Assembly: GCF_005576615.1 (NCBI RefSeq)
Contig: NZ_CP040331.1
Location: forward strand, 310,001 to 374,000
Length of the DNA stretch: 64,000 bases
DNA from: Natrinema versiforme
GTDB lineage: Archaea; Halobacteriota; Halobacteria; Halobacteriales; Natrialbaceae
Direction of reading: 5' to 3'
Shown: piece after piece, positions 1 to 8,002 of the stretch
Layout of the letters: each line of letters starts with the position of its first letter
How positions within the stretch are numbered: position 1 is the first letter of the stretch
Program-made: the position numbers and the translations under genes
Notes under the pieces: model-generated
Databases searched by the model: none
Told to the model about the DNA's origin: nothing
Seen by the model: only the letters and a program-made list of their open reading frames with translations

Positions 1-967
1 CGAACACGGCGTCGTGGATATGGCGACCGTCAACGGTGTCGACGAGGACGACGCGCTCGGGCTGGCGGCAGCCGTCGAGAGCGACTCCGAACACATGATC
101 GCGCGAGCGATTCGCGAGGCCGCCGACGAGCGAGACCTAACTACTCCCGACGCGACCGCCTTCGAGGCGATCAAAGGGCGAGGGGTTCGCGCAAACGTCG
201 ATGGAAACGAGGTGTACGTCGGTGGGCCGAACCTGTTGACCCAGCTCGATAGCGAGATCCCCGCCCATCTCCAGCGCTTCGCTGACGAGGCGGGACAGAA
301 CGCCCAGACAGTGGTGTATCTCGTTCGTGACGGCGATCTGATCGCTGCTTTCGCGATGGCCGACGTGATCCGTGAGGAGAGTTTCCGCGTCGTCGATGCC
401 CTCCACGACTTGGGCATCGAGGTGGCGATGCTGACTGGGGACTCCCAGGACGTGGCCGACGCTGTCGCGGACGAGCTGGGCATCGACACGGTGTTCGCCG
501 AGGTCCTCCCCGAGGACAAGGACGAGAAAGTCCAGGAGCTCCAGGACCAGGGGAAGCTCGTGGGGATGGTTGGTGACGGTGTGAACGATGCGCCGGCGCT
601 GACGCGAGCCGACGTCGGGATCGCCATCGGGAGCGGCACCGACGTCGCCGTCCAGTCGGCGGATGTCATTCTCGTGCAGAACAACCCGATGGATGTAGTG
701 CGACTCGTGAAACTCAGTAAGGCGAGCTACCGGAAGATGCAGGAGAACATCGTCTGGGCGGCCGGCTACAACGTCTTCGCAATTCCGCTTGCAGCAGGCG
801 TGTTGGCACCGATCGGGATTCTGCTGTCGCCCGCCGTTGGTGCGCTCCTGATGTCGTTGAGTACAGTAATCGTCGCGATCAACGCCCAGCTCCTCCGCCG
901 CGTGGACCTGTCCATCCCCGAACTGCCAGGCAGCACACCATCCACGGAGGCACAGCCTGCTGACTGA
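1..967 (+). CDS. copB: CopB-type heavy-metal P1B ATPase, C-terminal part
   Basis: The reading frame is open from the first bases, so the gene begins before the window; only the end of the ATP-binding domain, the HAD hinge and the last two membrane helices are present. GDGVND (572-589) is the invariant P-type ATPase hinge. The metal-site residues in the last helices fit the P1B-3 (CopB) pattern: YNVFAIP (767-787) matches YN-x4-P and MSLST (851-865) matches MSx(S/T)T, rather than the MxxSS of CopA. Such pumps export copper, possibly silver, across the cytoplasmic membrane. The phosphorylation site lies outside the window. The family is certain; the metal is inferred from these motifs. Confidence 0.9.
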   Translation, partial: EHGVVDMATVNGVDEDDALGLAAAVESDSEHMIARAIREAADERDLTTPDATAFEAIKGRGVRANVDGNEVYVGGPNLLTQLDSEIPAHLQRFADEAGQNAQTVVYLVRDGDLIAAFAMADVIREESFRVVDALHDLGIEVAMLTGDSQDVADAVADELGIDTVFAEVLPEDKDEKVQELQDQGKLVGMVGDGVNDAPALTRADVGIAIGSGTDVAVQSADVILVQNNPMDVVRLVKLSKASYRKMQENIVWAAGYNVFAIPLAAGVLAPIGILLSPAVGALLMSLSTVIVAINAQLLRRVDLSIPELPGSTPSTEAQPAD

Positions 968-1185
968 AACGCTCCCGATCGCTTCGGAGGGTTTCATTCA
1001 ATTGAGTCCGGTTGGTGGACAGCAAATGGCGACACTGCGTAATTTCGGTGGGTATCGCTATGCAGTCACCGATTCCACAGTTTTCCCGAAGGGTGCATAG
1101 TTCGGTATACACAGACGCTTCCTCTGATGGGCTACATTGCTGCGCCAGCACTAGGTTTATACCGTTAGACGGGTTTCTTTCTAGT

Positions 1186-1290
1186 ATGAGCCTCGAAGAG
1201 ACGGTTGACTACCTCGCCGAGGAACTCGACCTCGAGCGAAGTGAACACGTCCGTGAGGTTGGTCAGTCAGTCGCCGAACTTCGCGACTGA
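1186..1290 (+). CDS. Small acidic protein, 34 aa
   Basis: A 34-codon ORF starting MSLEETVDYLAEEL, predicted to be mostly helical. A TATA-like TTTATA at 1155-1160 lies about 27 bases before the ATG, the spacing of a leaderless haloarchaeal promoter, which is why this start is preferred over in-frame codons upstream. It stops exactly where the convergent Fic-like gene ends. It resembles a short antitoxin-like N-terminus, but no family is recognised. The 218 bases before it show nothing else. Confidence 0.5.
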   Translation: MSLEETVDYLAEELDLERSEHVREVGQSVAELRD

Positions 1291-2178
1291 TCAGAACATT
1301 TCTCTGAAGTCCCGTTCGACGAGCCCGGCCTCCAGATACGTGATGAACTCTTGTTTCGTGGGTCCTTGACGGTCGAGCAGATCGTCCCGTTCTGCTCGTT
1401 CGAGAACCGCCTGCGCGAAGTCCGTACAGTGGGATTCGTGCTGCTCAGCGTATTCTGAGAGGGCTTCTCGCCAGTGCATATCAAGCTCGAACTCGGCTAA
1501 TCGGATTTGAATCCCGTCTTTCCGTTCGACGAGGTCGACGTCCAACTCTTCGAGCTGCTTGAAACGGAGATTGTTCCGGCGGACCGTGATGAGCCGCTTG
1601 GAATCGACGATATAGGGATCAACCCACTCTCGCCAGGTATCGTCGTCGACGTGCGTTCGTGGCATCTCAAAATCCGGGTCCACACTCTCAATACAGAACT
1701 GCAGCATCGCGATGCTAGTTCGATGATTCGCATTCGGGAGGGAATGTCGGAGGATCAAATTCGCCATCACCTCTCCAGCGACGGTCGGAAGTGGTGCTCC
1801 CCAGGAGACGTGATCGAGTGCCTGCTGGATCTTTTGCGGTTCGAACTCCTTGTAGAGCCGGAACTCATCCTCATCTCGAACATCGACCGCGGCTTCGAGC
1901 AACTCTACTAATCGGAATGCGACAACCTGCCCAGCACGGGGGAGGTCACGAATACGGTCGCTCAGCCATTCCTGATCGAAGTCGATATCTTGGGCTGATT
2001 CGATCTCTGAATCGCCTTCGTAGAGCACATAGACTGGAGCTTCGAAGGGGTACCCGATGAGCTTTGTCGACTCGCCGGATTGCTCTCGCTGAGACAGGAT
2101 TTCTGCCACCGATGCCGAGCTATATTTGAGTGAGAAATTCTCGGCCTGTGGGTGGTGATAGAAGACGAGCCGAGCCAT
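1291..2178 (-). CDS. Fic/Doc (Fido)-like protein
   Basis: 295 aa. The central segment HSLPNANHRTSIAML aligns with the Fido active-site loop HxFx(D/E)GN(G/K)R, with the histidine, second Asn and Arg in place but Phe, the acidic residue and Gly replaced by Leu, Asn and Ala. Fido proteins transfer AMP or other phosphate-containing groups onto target proteins, or phosphorylate EF-Tu (Doc). The flanks are helical and acidic. The altered loop means activity is uncertain. The gene is convergent with the 34-aa gene and has no obvious Phd-type antitoxin beside it. Confidence 0.55.
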   Translation of the reverse strand: MARLVFYHHPQAENFSLKYSSASVAEILSQREQSGESTKLIGYPFEAPVYVLYEGDSEIESAQDIDFDQEWLSDRIRDLPRAGQVVAFRLVELLEAAVDVRDEDEFRLYKEFEPQKIQQALDHVSWGAPLPTVAGEVMANLILRHSLPNANHRTSIAMLQFCIESVDPDFEMPRTHVDDDTWREWVDPYIVDSKRLITVRRNNLRFKQLEELDVDLVERKDGIQIRLAEFELDMHWREALSEYAEQHESHCTDFAQAVLERAERDDLLDRQGPTKQEFITYLEAGLVERDFREMF

Positions 2179-2231
2179 CTTACTGTGGATTCGTGGGAAG
2201 TGGGTAAAGCAGTCCCGTTTTTATAATGACT

Positions 2232-2528
2232 CTACGACGTAGTGGGTGCGTTCACATCTTCTAAATACTGACTTTCCCACTCACGTCGCGCCTCGATTTC
2301 CCGCAATCCGCGTTGCGTGACCGTGTACACGTTCGTCCGCTTGTCGAGTTCACCCTTCTCCAGCAGTCCTTTGTTGACGAGATCGTCGAGATTCGGATAG
2401 AGGCGGCCATGATTGATCTCCTGCTCGTAGTAGTCGTCGAGTTCGTCCTTGATTGCGAGCCCATGTGGTTCCTCGAGCCCGGTGGTTACGTACAAGATAT
2501 CCCGCTGGAACCCAGTTAGATCGTGCAT
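2232..2528 (-). CDS. PadR-family transcriptional regulator
   Basis: 98 aa winged-helix protein beginning MHDLTGFQRDIL; the start is set by alignment with the paralogue at 36511, which agrees at most positions. The motif HGRLYPNLDDLVNKGLLEKG is the PadR recognition helix and wing. These dimers bind operator DNA and respond to small molecules or stress. It is divergent from the histone-like gene at 2665, so the 136-bp gap probably carries both promoters and an operator. An annotated longer N-terminus is unlikely because the family starts here. Confidence 0.85.
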   Translation of the reverse strand: MHDLTGFQRDILYVTTGLEEPHGLAIKDELDDYYEQEINHGRLYPNLDDLVNKGLLEKGELDKRTNVYTVTQRGLREIEARREWESQYLEDVNAPTTS

Positions 2529-2664
2529 CTGCCTGTTCTCTATTTTTGAGGGGTGGCATATGTTCTCTCTGGTACTCAGATGCCAATATTCGATACGACG
2601 AGGCGAGAACCCTGCGTGAGAACTTCGAACCTTTATATGGTGGACAAGAGAAGTCCGCGATGGA

Positions 2665-2832
2665 ATGTCTGACCTAATCGTCAAAGCAGCCGTGAAGGAC
2701 GCGCTCTCGGACCACAACGTCTCGGCAGATTTCTACGACGCCCTCAACGAAGAGGTCGCCGAACTGCTCGACGACGCCGCCGAGCGTGCCGAGGCCAACG
2801 ACCGGAAGACGGTCCAGCCCCGCGACCTATAG
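2665..2832 (+). CDS. DUF1931-type histone-fold small protein
   Basis: 55 aa, starting MSDLIVKAAVKDALSDHNVS and ending with a basic KTVQPRDL segment. Length and pattern (two helices around a central long helix, conserved V/QPRDL end) match the haloarchaeal single-domain DUF1931 histone-like proteins. TTTATAT at 2632-2638 is 27-33 bases before the ATG, giving a leaderless transcript. Too short for the usual ORF cut-off. Role presumably in nucleoid structure; function not proven for the family. Confidence 0.75.
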   Translation: MSDLIVKAAVKDALSDHNVSADFYDALNEEVAELLDDAAERAEANDRKTVQPRDL

Positions 2833-2930
2833 CCTGACTCCGTACGTCAGACCAGAGCACCAAATCGCAATACGCGGACGGTAGCAAGTGTAGCGGGCGA
2901 TATTTATGGGTGACTCCACGAAAAATAGGC

Positions 2931-3491
2931 ATGCCTACTCCTGCGTCGTTGGATATCGATTATCAGTCCCATGAACGTGTGAAGAAGCTGATTGACATCC
3001 TCAAGTTCTGTCTCGAGGATATTAGTTTGGCATTCGAGTCTTGGGATGAACCGTATGTCACTGGTCCGGGACTCTATTTTGCCATCGTTTCGGGACACAC
3101 AGTGAGAAATCACGCAGATCCGATGGGAGCGAATCGATGGCCCGTATCTACATCCAGGGATGTCCTTGATGACGTCGATAGTTTCTATGAAGCAACGACT
3201 GAGGTCGCTCGCGAGCGTGACGGAGCTGTCGTTATCAGTGTGGACGGGATTGTCCAGGAGCAGATGGTCCGATTCCATGATTATTCGTCTGATCCGAATC
3301 AGTCGACCGAATCTCGCATTCAGTATGCCGATTGGATGGGATCACGCCATATGAGTGCCGCCGACACGTCTGCGCGGCCTGATGCCGTTACGACGATGAC
3401 CCTTAGCGCTGAGACAGGGCGCGTAACGGTATTCGACGATGGAGAGTACTCTACGACGCCTCGTGATGAACTCTATCAAGCGTGGCAGTAA
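2931..3491 (+). CDS. dacZ: DacZ-like diadenylate cyclase (DisA_N domain)
   Basis: 186 aa. The C-terminal half has the DisA_N core: DGAVVI (the DGA nucleotide-binding motif), then GSRHMSAADTS and DAVTTMTLSAETG, a run typical of cyclases that condense two ATP into c-di-AMP. The usual RHR triplet reads RHM here, so the last catalytic Arg is missing. TATTTATG at 2901-2908 supports the ATG at 2931 over the GTG at 2910. It lies at the edge of a block of K+ and osmotic-stress genes, which are classic c-di-AMP targets. It could be a second, weak or non-catalytic copy beside a chromosomal DacZ. Confidence 0.7.
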   Translation: MPTPASLDIDYQSHERVKKLIDILKFCLEDISLAFESWDEPYVTGPGLYFAIVSGHTVRNHADPMGANRWPVSTSRDVLDDVDSFYEATTEVARERDGAVVISVDGIVQEQMVRFHDYSSDPNQSTESRIQYADWMGSRHMSAADTSARPDAVTTMTLSAETGRVTVFDDGEYSTTPRDELYQAWQ

Positions 3492-3567
3492 TCGGATTTT
3501 TCGTTCCAAATTGGAATGTCGAAGGTCGGAGAATACGTGCTCTCCTTCGAGAGATATTTAGACGAAG

Positions 3568-3723
3568 TTATCGACGGGAAGAGGGGTTGACTTCGAGAAT
3601 TTCCGGATCATCAGCCATCGAGCGGGCGCAGTTCTGACACAGATACGTGATAATCTTCGCTTCACTCTGGAATCGGATCTCCATTCGCACCCCATCTCCT
3701 GATTCACAACGGTTACACTCCAT
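3568..3723 (-). CDS. Small CxxC zinc-ribbon-like protein, 51 aa
   Basis: An ORF of 51 codons starting MECNRCESGDGVRMEIRF with a second CQNC pair at residues 29-32, giving a four-Cys zinc knuckle. It lies in the 300-bp gap between DacZ-like and MscS genes and reads opposite to the former. No family name can be assigned. Confidence 0.55.
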   Translation of the reverse strand: MECNRCESGDGVRMEIRFQSEAKIITYLCQNCARSMADDPEILEVNPSSRR

Positions 3724-3797
3724 ACGAGAGAGACGAATTGACCGCCATTAATGAGTTCGGAGAATATCGGGGACGAGCGTTGAACGAGGAGATCTAT

Positions 3798-4940
3798 TTA
3801 GTTGTTTGATTCATCCCTAGACGGTTCTACCCCCTCCTCATCGTATGTTCGTTCTACAGGCTGTTGTGGAGGGACGTCTTGTTCCGAATCGAGGAAGCTG
3901 ATTTCCCGTTGCGGGAAGGGGATCACGATATCCGCCTCGTCAAATTCGTCATACACGAGCCGGTTGATCTGATCGATTGCTCGGAGTTCGCTAAATGGAT
4001 GAGCAACGAAGGCCCACAGTTCGAAGAGGAGTGCAGAATCACCGAATTCCCGGAACATTACCCGAGCCGAGGGCGATTCGAGGAGGAGCGGAATCTCATC
4101 ACAAACGCCCAGTAGAATCTCTTCCACTTTTTGATAGTCCGTCCCGTACGCGACCGTAATCGGCACTCGAATCCGCTTGCGACGCTGTGGAGCGGACTCG
4201 TTGACGACCGAGGCGGAATTCAACACGGAATTCGGTACTGTAATCAAGACATTGTCACGGGTGAGGACTGTCGTACTCCGAATACCGATGTCAGTCACGG
4301 TCCCTCGCTGTCCGTCCTCTAAAATGATCACATCCCCCGTTTTGTACGTGTCGTCAAAATACAGCGATACGCCACCGATCAAATTCCCAATGGCTTCCTG
4401 AGCGGCTAACCCAAGGATGATTCCGATAATCCCTGCCGAAGCGAGAAACGGTGTGACGTTGATCTCCCAGATAATGAGGAGGCTGATACCGGTCCCAATC
4501 AGGAGAAGGATGGTCCAGAAGTTCTTGAATATCGGGGAAAACTCGTAGTCACTTTCTGTAGCATTCACGGCTTCGATCCACTGACTTCCAATACGAGTCG
4601 CTGCTCGCATCCATAGCACAACGAGTATCGAGAGGATAGCACCGACGATGTAGTAACTCGATTCGACGAATCCGAGAACACTCAGGCTACCGTATATTCC
4701 GCCAAGAGCCACCGAGACGTACAGCGGCATATGGATTTCCTCGAAGAAGATACGATTGATTGAGTCGTCAGGCCATCGATCGGATTGATCCAATAGCTTG
4801 TGTCCGCCCCACTCAATAAGCCGGGAGAGAAAGTACGCACCTATGAGAATCGCGATGACGAGCATCCACGGCTGATTGCTGAAAGGAAGATCGTCGGCGC
4901 TTTGCAGCAAGATTTCGAGGTCAGGAGAAATACCGAACAT
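3798..4940 (-). CDS. mscS: MscS-family mechanosensitive channel
   Basis: About 380 aa with five predicted membrane helices and a cytoplasmic C-terminal domain. The pore helix ASAGIIGIILGLAAQEAIGN with its Gly/Ala packing pattern (residues ~165-185) and the following LIGGVSLYFDD...GDVI beta domain are diagnostic. It releases solutes on hypo-osmotic shock. The ATG at 4940 is chosen because TTATAT (4969-4974, minus strand) lies 29 bases upstream; a TTG at 4946 is the longest alternative. It lacks the periplasmic domains of large MscK types. It stands alone, flanked by two tiny zinc proteins. Confidence 0.9.
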   Translation of the reverse strand: MFGISPDLEILLQSADDLPFSNQPWMLVIAILIGAYFLSRLIEWGGHKLLDQSDRWPDDSINRIFFEEIHMPLYVSVALGGIYGSLSVLGFVESSYYIVGAILSILVVLWMRAATRIGSQWIEAVNATESDYEFSPIFKNFWTILLLIGTGISLLIIWEINVTPFLASAGIIGIILGLAAQEAIGNLIGGVSLYFDDTYKTGDVIILEDGQRGTVTDIGIRSTTVLTRDNVLITVPNSVLNSASVVNESAPQRRKRIRVPITVAYGTDYQKVEEILLGVCDEIPLLLESPSARVMFREFGDSALLFELWAFVAHPFSELRAIDQINRLVYDEFDEADIVIPFPQREISFLDSEQDVPPQQPVERTYDEEGVEPSRDESNN

Positions 4941-5069
4941 CACCAATACCGTTTCCTAGTTGATATGGATATAAGTGTGTGGCGAGTAACTCCCGAAAAA
5001 TCACCGCTCTATTGACATCCTCTGTAAATGAAGGCTTTTCACACTCTTCCAATTTCTTAGTGCAGCGCC

Positions 5070-5201
5070 TCACTCACTTGGAAAACTAAAATTAGTACCC
5101 CCACAGTCAGGGCATGAATCCCATTCTTTTGGCTGGGGGACAGCAGTGCCTACAGCTCGGAGAACAAAGCCGCAGCCGTCGCACTCGATGTATTCCCCCA
5201 T
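5070..5201 (-). CDS. Small zinc-ribbon protein, 43 aa
   Basis: Starts MGEYIECDGCGFVLRAVG and carries CDGC and CPDCGG pairs 21 residues apart, a rubredoxin/zinc-ribbon layout. Such 40-50 aa proteins are common and uncharacterised in haloarchaea. The 158 bases between it and the UspA gene hold nothing recognised. Confidence 0.6.
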   Translation of the reverse strand: MGEYIECDGCGFVLRAVGTAVPQPKEWDSCPDCGGTNFSFPSE

Positions 5202-5359
5202 CTGTGCCGGGCATTACTGTCTAACGGCTATCAGTCTTGTCCTCTACTAGTTTGGTAGTTGACAGAGATAGACAAAGCAACCGTCGCACATTTCGGCGAC
5301 CACTGTTTCAAGAACGAGTTCCAAGGAATAGAACTCCTACGGAATCAGGCCCACAAATT

Positions 5360-6250
5360 TCAGCGTCGAGCGAGGGCCGCGTTACGTCGGATGCGTGAGG
5401 CGAGCCGTGCAAGCCGTGAGGGGAGATTTTGATGCGCTTTGACCATCAGCACCGAACTCTCCGACTGCCTGCCTACTTGTTCCGGTAGCGATCCGATAAC
5501 GGAACGACGGAAGAGATCTTCGGAAGTCGCTCCGAGAACAACGAGGTCAACGGTCTTTGATTGCTTTATGATTGTCTCGCTGACTGAGTCGCTCTCAACG
5601 GTTTCCTGAGTGATGAGTGGGACACCAGTAAACCCTGCAATCACGTTCTCTAACGTTGTTTCCCGCTCGTTACGTGCTGTCTCCGATTCGGTCGGTGTAT
5701 TGACGATGATGACGTGGATCTCTGCATCGTGTACCCGAGCAAGGGAGCCCGCCATGCTCGCTGCTAATTCGGTGTTTGGACCACCAGCAACAGGCAGGAG
5801 AATTCGCTGTATATCCTCGTTATCGTCCATTCGTTTCACGAGAACGTCGCACGGTGCCTCCCGGAGTACGTGATCGAGATGCGACCCCAAGATAATGTCT
5901 CGGCGACGCGGTCTTCCCCGCCACCCCATGAGGATCGTGTCGATATCCCGTTCGTTCGCTACGCTGAGGATGCCGCTGGCAATCGAGCGAGCAAAGCGGA
6001 TCCGGCTGGTCACTTCGACCGCTTGATCACTGACCAACTCCGTCGCATAGTTGAGCGTCTCCCGTTCGTTCGAAACCAGCCGCTCACCTTCGGAAAGCGG
6101 GAGTTGTTCCGGGACCCTAATCACGGTCAGCAGGTCGAGTGGGCGTCCCGTATCCGTCGCCAAATCCACAGCGGTCGAGACCAGTTGGTCTGCCGTCTCC
6201 GGATTTGCGATCGGCACGAGAATTGAGCCTTGGGAGGTCGAAGTAACCAT
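5360..6250 (-). CDS. Tandem universal stress protein (UspA x2)
   Basis: 296 aa with two UspA domains (about 1-145 and 146-275) and a basic tail rich in Arg. Domain 1 has the ATP loop G-x2-G-x9-GS (GWRGRPRRRDIILGS); domain 2 has a near-match (GATSEDLFRRSVIGS) with Ser in place of the second Gly. Such proteins bind ATP and often sit next to transporters, as here beside two antiporters. TATATT at 6273-6278 (minus strand) fits a leaderless start at 6250. A 100-bp gap separates it from the antiporter operon, so it has its own promoter. Confidence 0.85.
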   Translation of the reverse strand: MVTSTSQGSILVPIANPETADQLVSTAVDLATDTGRPLDLLTVIRVPEQLPLSEGERLVSNERETLNYATELVSDQAVEVTSRIRFARSIASGILSVANERDIDTILMGWRGRPRRRDIILGSHLDHVLREAPCDVLVKRMDDNEDIQRILLPVAGGPNTELAASMAGSLARVHDAEIHVIIVNTPTESETARNERETTLENVIAGFTGVPLITQETVESDSVSETIIKQSKTVDLVVLGATSEDLFRRSVIGSLPEQVGRQSESSVLMVKAHQNLPSRLARLASRIRRNAALARR

Positions 6251-6352
6251 TACGTCTTGAATGTTCGACAGTGAATATAGGGGTTTGGCTCAAACAGAAC
6301 CTCTGAACCACTGCGGTACTCCACGATTTCAGGCCCGATTCAGAACGCCCTA

Positions 6353-8002
6353 CTATCGAAATTCGAGTTCCTCGTGGAGACGGTGTTTGTTCTGTAATCG
6401 CCACTGCTCGAGGGAGACGTCGTCAGTAAGGACCGTTCGTATCTTCTCCAATAACTGTTCCGAGGCCAGGAAATCAGGAACGATGACATAGCTTGCGCCT
6501 GCGCCTAACAGGCGATCCGCTTCGTCGACACGATTCGACCGGAGCACGACGTCTGCCTCCGTGTCTAGCCCCAGAATTCGCTTTGACACACGGGGATCAT
6601 CGACTGTCGAGAGGATCAATCGAGCAGTATCGGCGTTCGCTCGTTGCAACGTCTCGTTGCTTACCGCATCTCCGAAAATGTGGTTCTCGTGGTTCGTGGC
6701 TAATTCGTGATGATCTGGATCGTGATCGATGACGACGAAGGGCTGGTCCTCCTCCTCACAGGTCTGCGCGGCCAGCGTACCAAGTCGCCCATACCCGACG
6801 ATAATGACGTGGTCTCGGAGAGATGAGTCGACCGAACTTCGGCTGTTCAGCTTGGAGTGTGTCGATTCCAATGGGAGACGTTTGGATAACACTCGATACA
6901 GCGGCTCGCTGTACTGGCGGGTAACGGTCGACGTGATCATCGTCAGTGCTGCAACGAGAATGATCGCCTCGAAGACATCCGGCTGAATTCGCCCGAGGAT
7001 CAACGCTTGGATCGCGATGATGAGGGCGAATTCACTCACTTGGTCGAGTCCGAAACTTGTCAGCGATGCCGTCCTGGTCTCGTATCCCTGGTAGAGTAGT
7101 GCGTAGATCGTCACGAGTGGCTTGAGGACGACGATAACGAGGAACAGAACGGCCGCAAACAGAAGTGCTCGTGTCGTGGGAATCGTAATCAGGCTTCCGA
7201 CCGTGACGAAGAAAATCGCCGCGAAGAAGTCGTCGAACGATTCGAGCCCTGCTTCGAGTGCCAATTTGTCCGGGAACTCTCTCGTGATCGCCAACCCGGC
7301 GGCGAACGCTCCAATGACGATCGAGATACCGGTCATTTCCGCGAGGCTGATAAATCCGAGAAGCAGCGCGACCCCCGTCAGAATGATGAGTTCGTCGGAG
7401 TCGCCCGACAGCGACACGAGAACGTCGAACAGGTACACCCGGACGAGCGCGGCGACGAGGAGGATGACAACGCCGTACCCGAGTTTGAGTGCGATGCCGT
7501 CGGGCGTGAAGACATCCGCGCTCAACACGAGAATGAGAACGACCGCGAACAGGTCCTGCGCGAAGTGAATCGACGAGATGAGGCGTCCCTGGATGAGGTT
7601 GCGACGAATATCGTGAACGGCGAGTTCCCGGCCGACGAGCGACGAACTGAGGGCAGCTGCGCTTGCGAAGTATACTGCGTTCAGCGTATCAAGCCCGAAG
7701 ACGAGTCCTAGACCGAAGACGAGCGACCCGATCAGCAGTACCTGAAGGGCCGCAACATGCTCGCTGTCACGCGCGACTGCGCGGAACCGCCCCGGTTCGA
7801 CTTCGACACCGAAGGTAAACACGAGGAACGCGACTCCCCACTGCGCGAGTTCCAGGGTCGTCCCTTGTGGGATGAACGGCGCGAGGAAGAGCCCGACGAT
7901 GATATACACCGGGACCGCAGGGATACCCACCCGTGTTGCAACGATCAGAAATAGCGCAGCGGCGATGAAGATCGCACCCAGGGGCGTCAGGAGCTCAACC
8001 AT
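6353..8002 (-). CDS. Kef-type CPA2 cation/proton antiporter with TrkA-N domain
   Basis: 549 aa: about 12 membrane helices (residues 1-375), then a Rossmann RCK/TrkA-N domain beginning HVIIVGYGRLG near residue 400, and a short tail. Predicted to exchange K+ or Na+ for H+ under nucleotide control. The ATG at 8002 overlaps the previous gene by 8 bases and has a GAGGTG ribosome-binding site just upstream, so it is preferred over the GTG 33 bases earlier. It is the second gene of a two-antiporter operon. Confidence 0.88.
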   Translation of the reverse strand: MVELLTPLGAIFIAAALFLIVATRVGIPAVPVYIIVGLFLAPFIPQGTTLELAQWGVAFLVFTFGVEVEPGRFRAVARDSEHVAALQVLLIGSLVFGLGLVFGLDTLNAVYFASAAALSSSLVGRELAVHDIRRNLIQGRLISSIHFAQDLFAVVLILVLSADVFTPDGIALKLGYGVVILLVAALVRVYLFDVLVSLSGDSDELIILTGVALLLGFISLAEMTGISIVIGAFAAGLAITREFPDKLALEAGLESFDDFFAAIFFVTVGSLITIPTTRALLFAAVLFLVIVVLKPLVTIYALLYQGYETRTASLTSFGLDQVSEFALIIAIQALILGRIQPDVFEAIILVAALTMITSTVTRQYSEPLYRVLSKRLPLESTHSKLNSRSSVDSSLRDHVIIVGYGRLGTLAAQTCEEEDQPFVVIDHDPDHHELATNHENHIFGDAVSNETLQRANADTARLILSTVDDPRVSKRILGLDTEADVVLRSNRVDEADRLLGAGASYVIVPDFLASEQLLEKIRTVLTDDVSLEQWRLQNKHRLHEELEFR

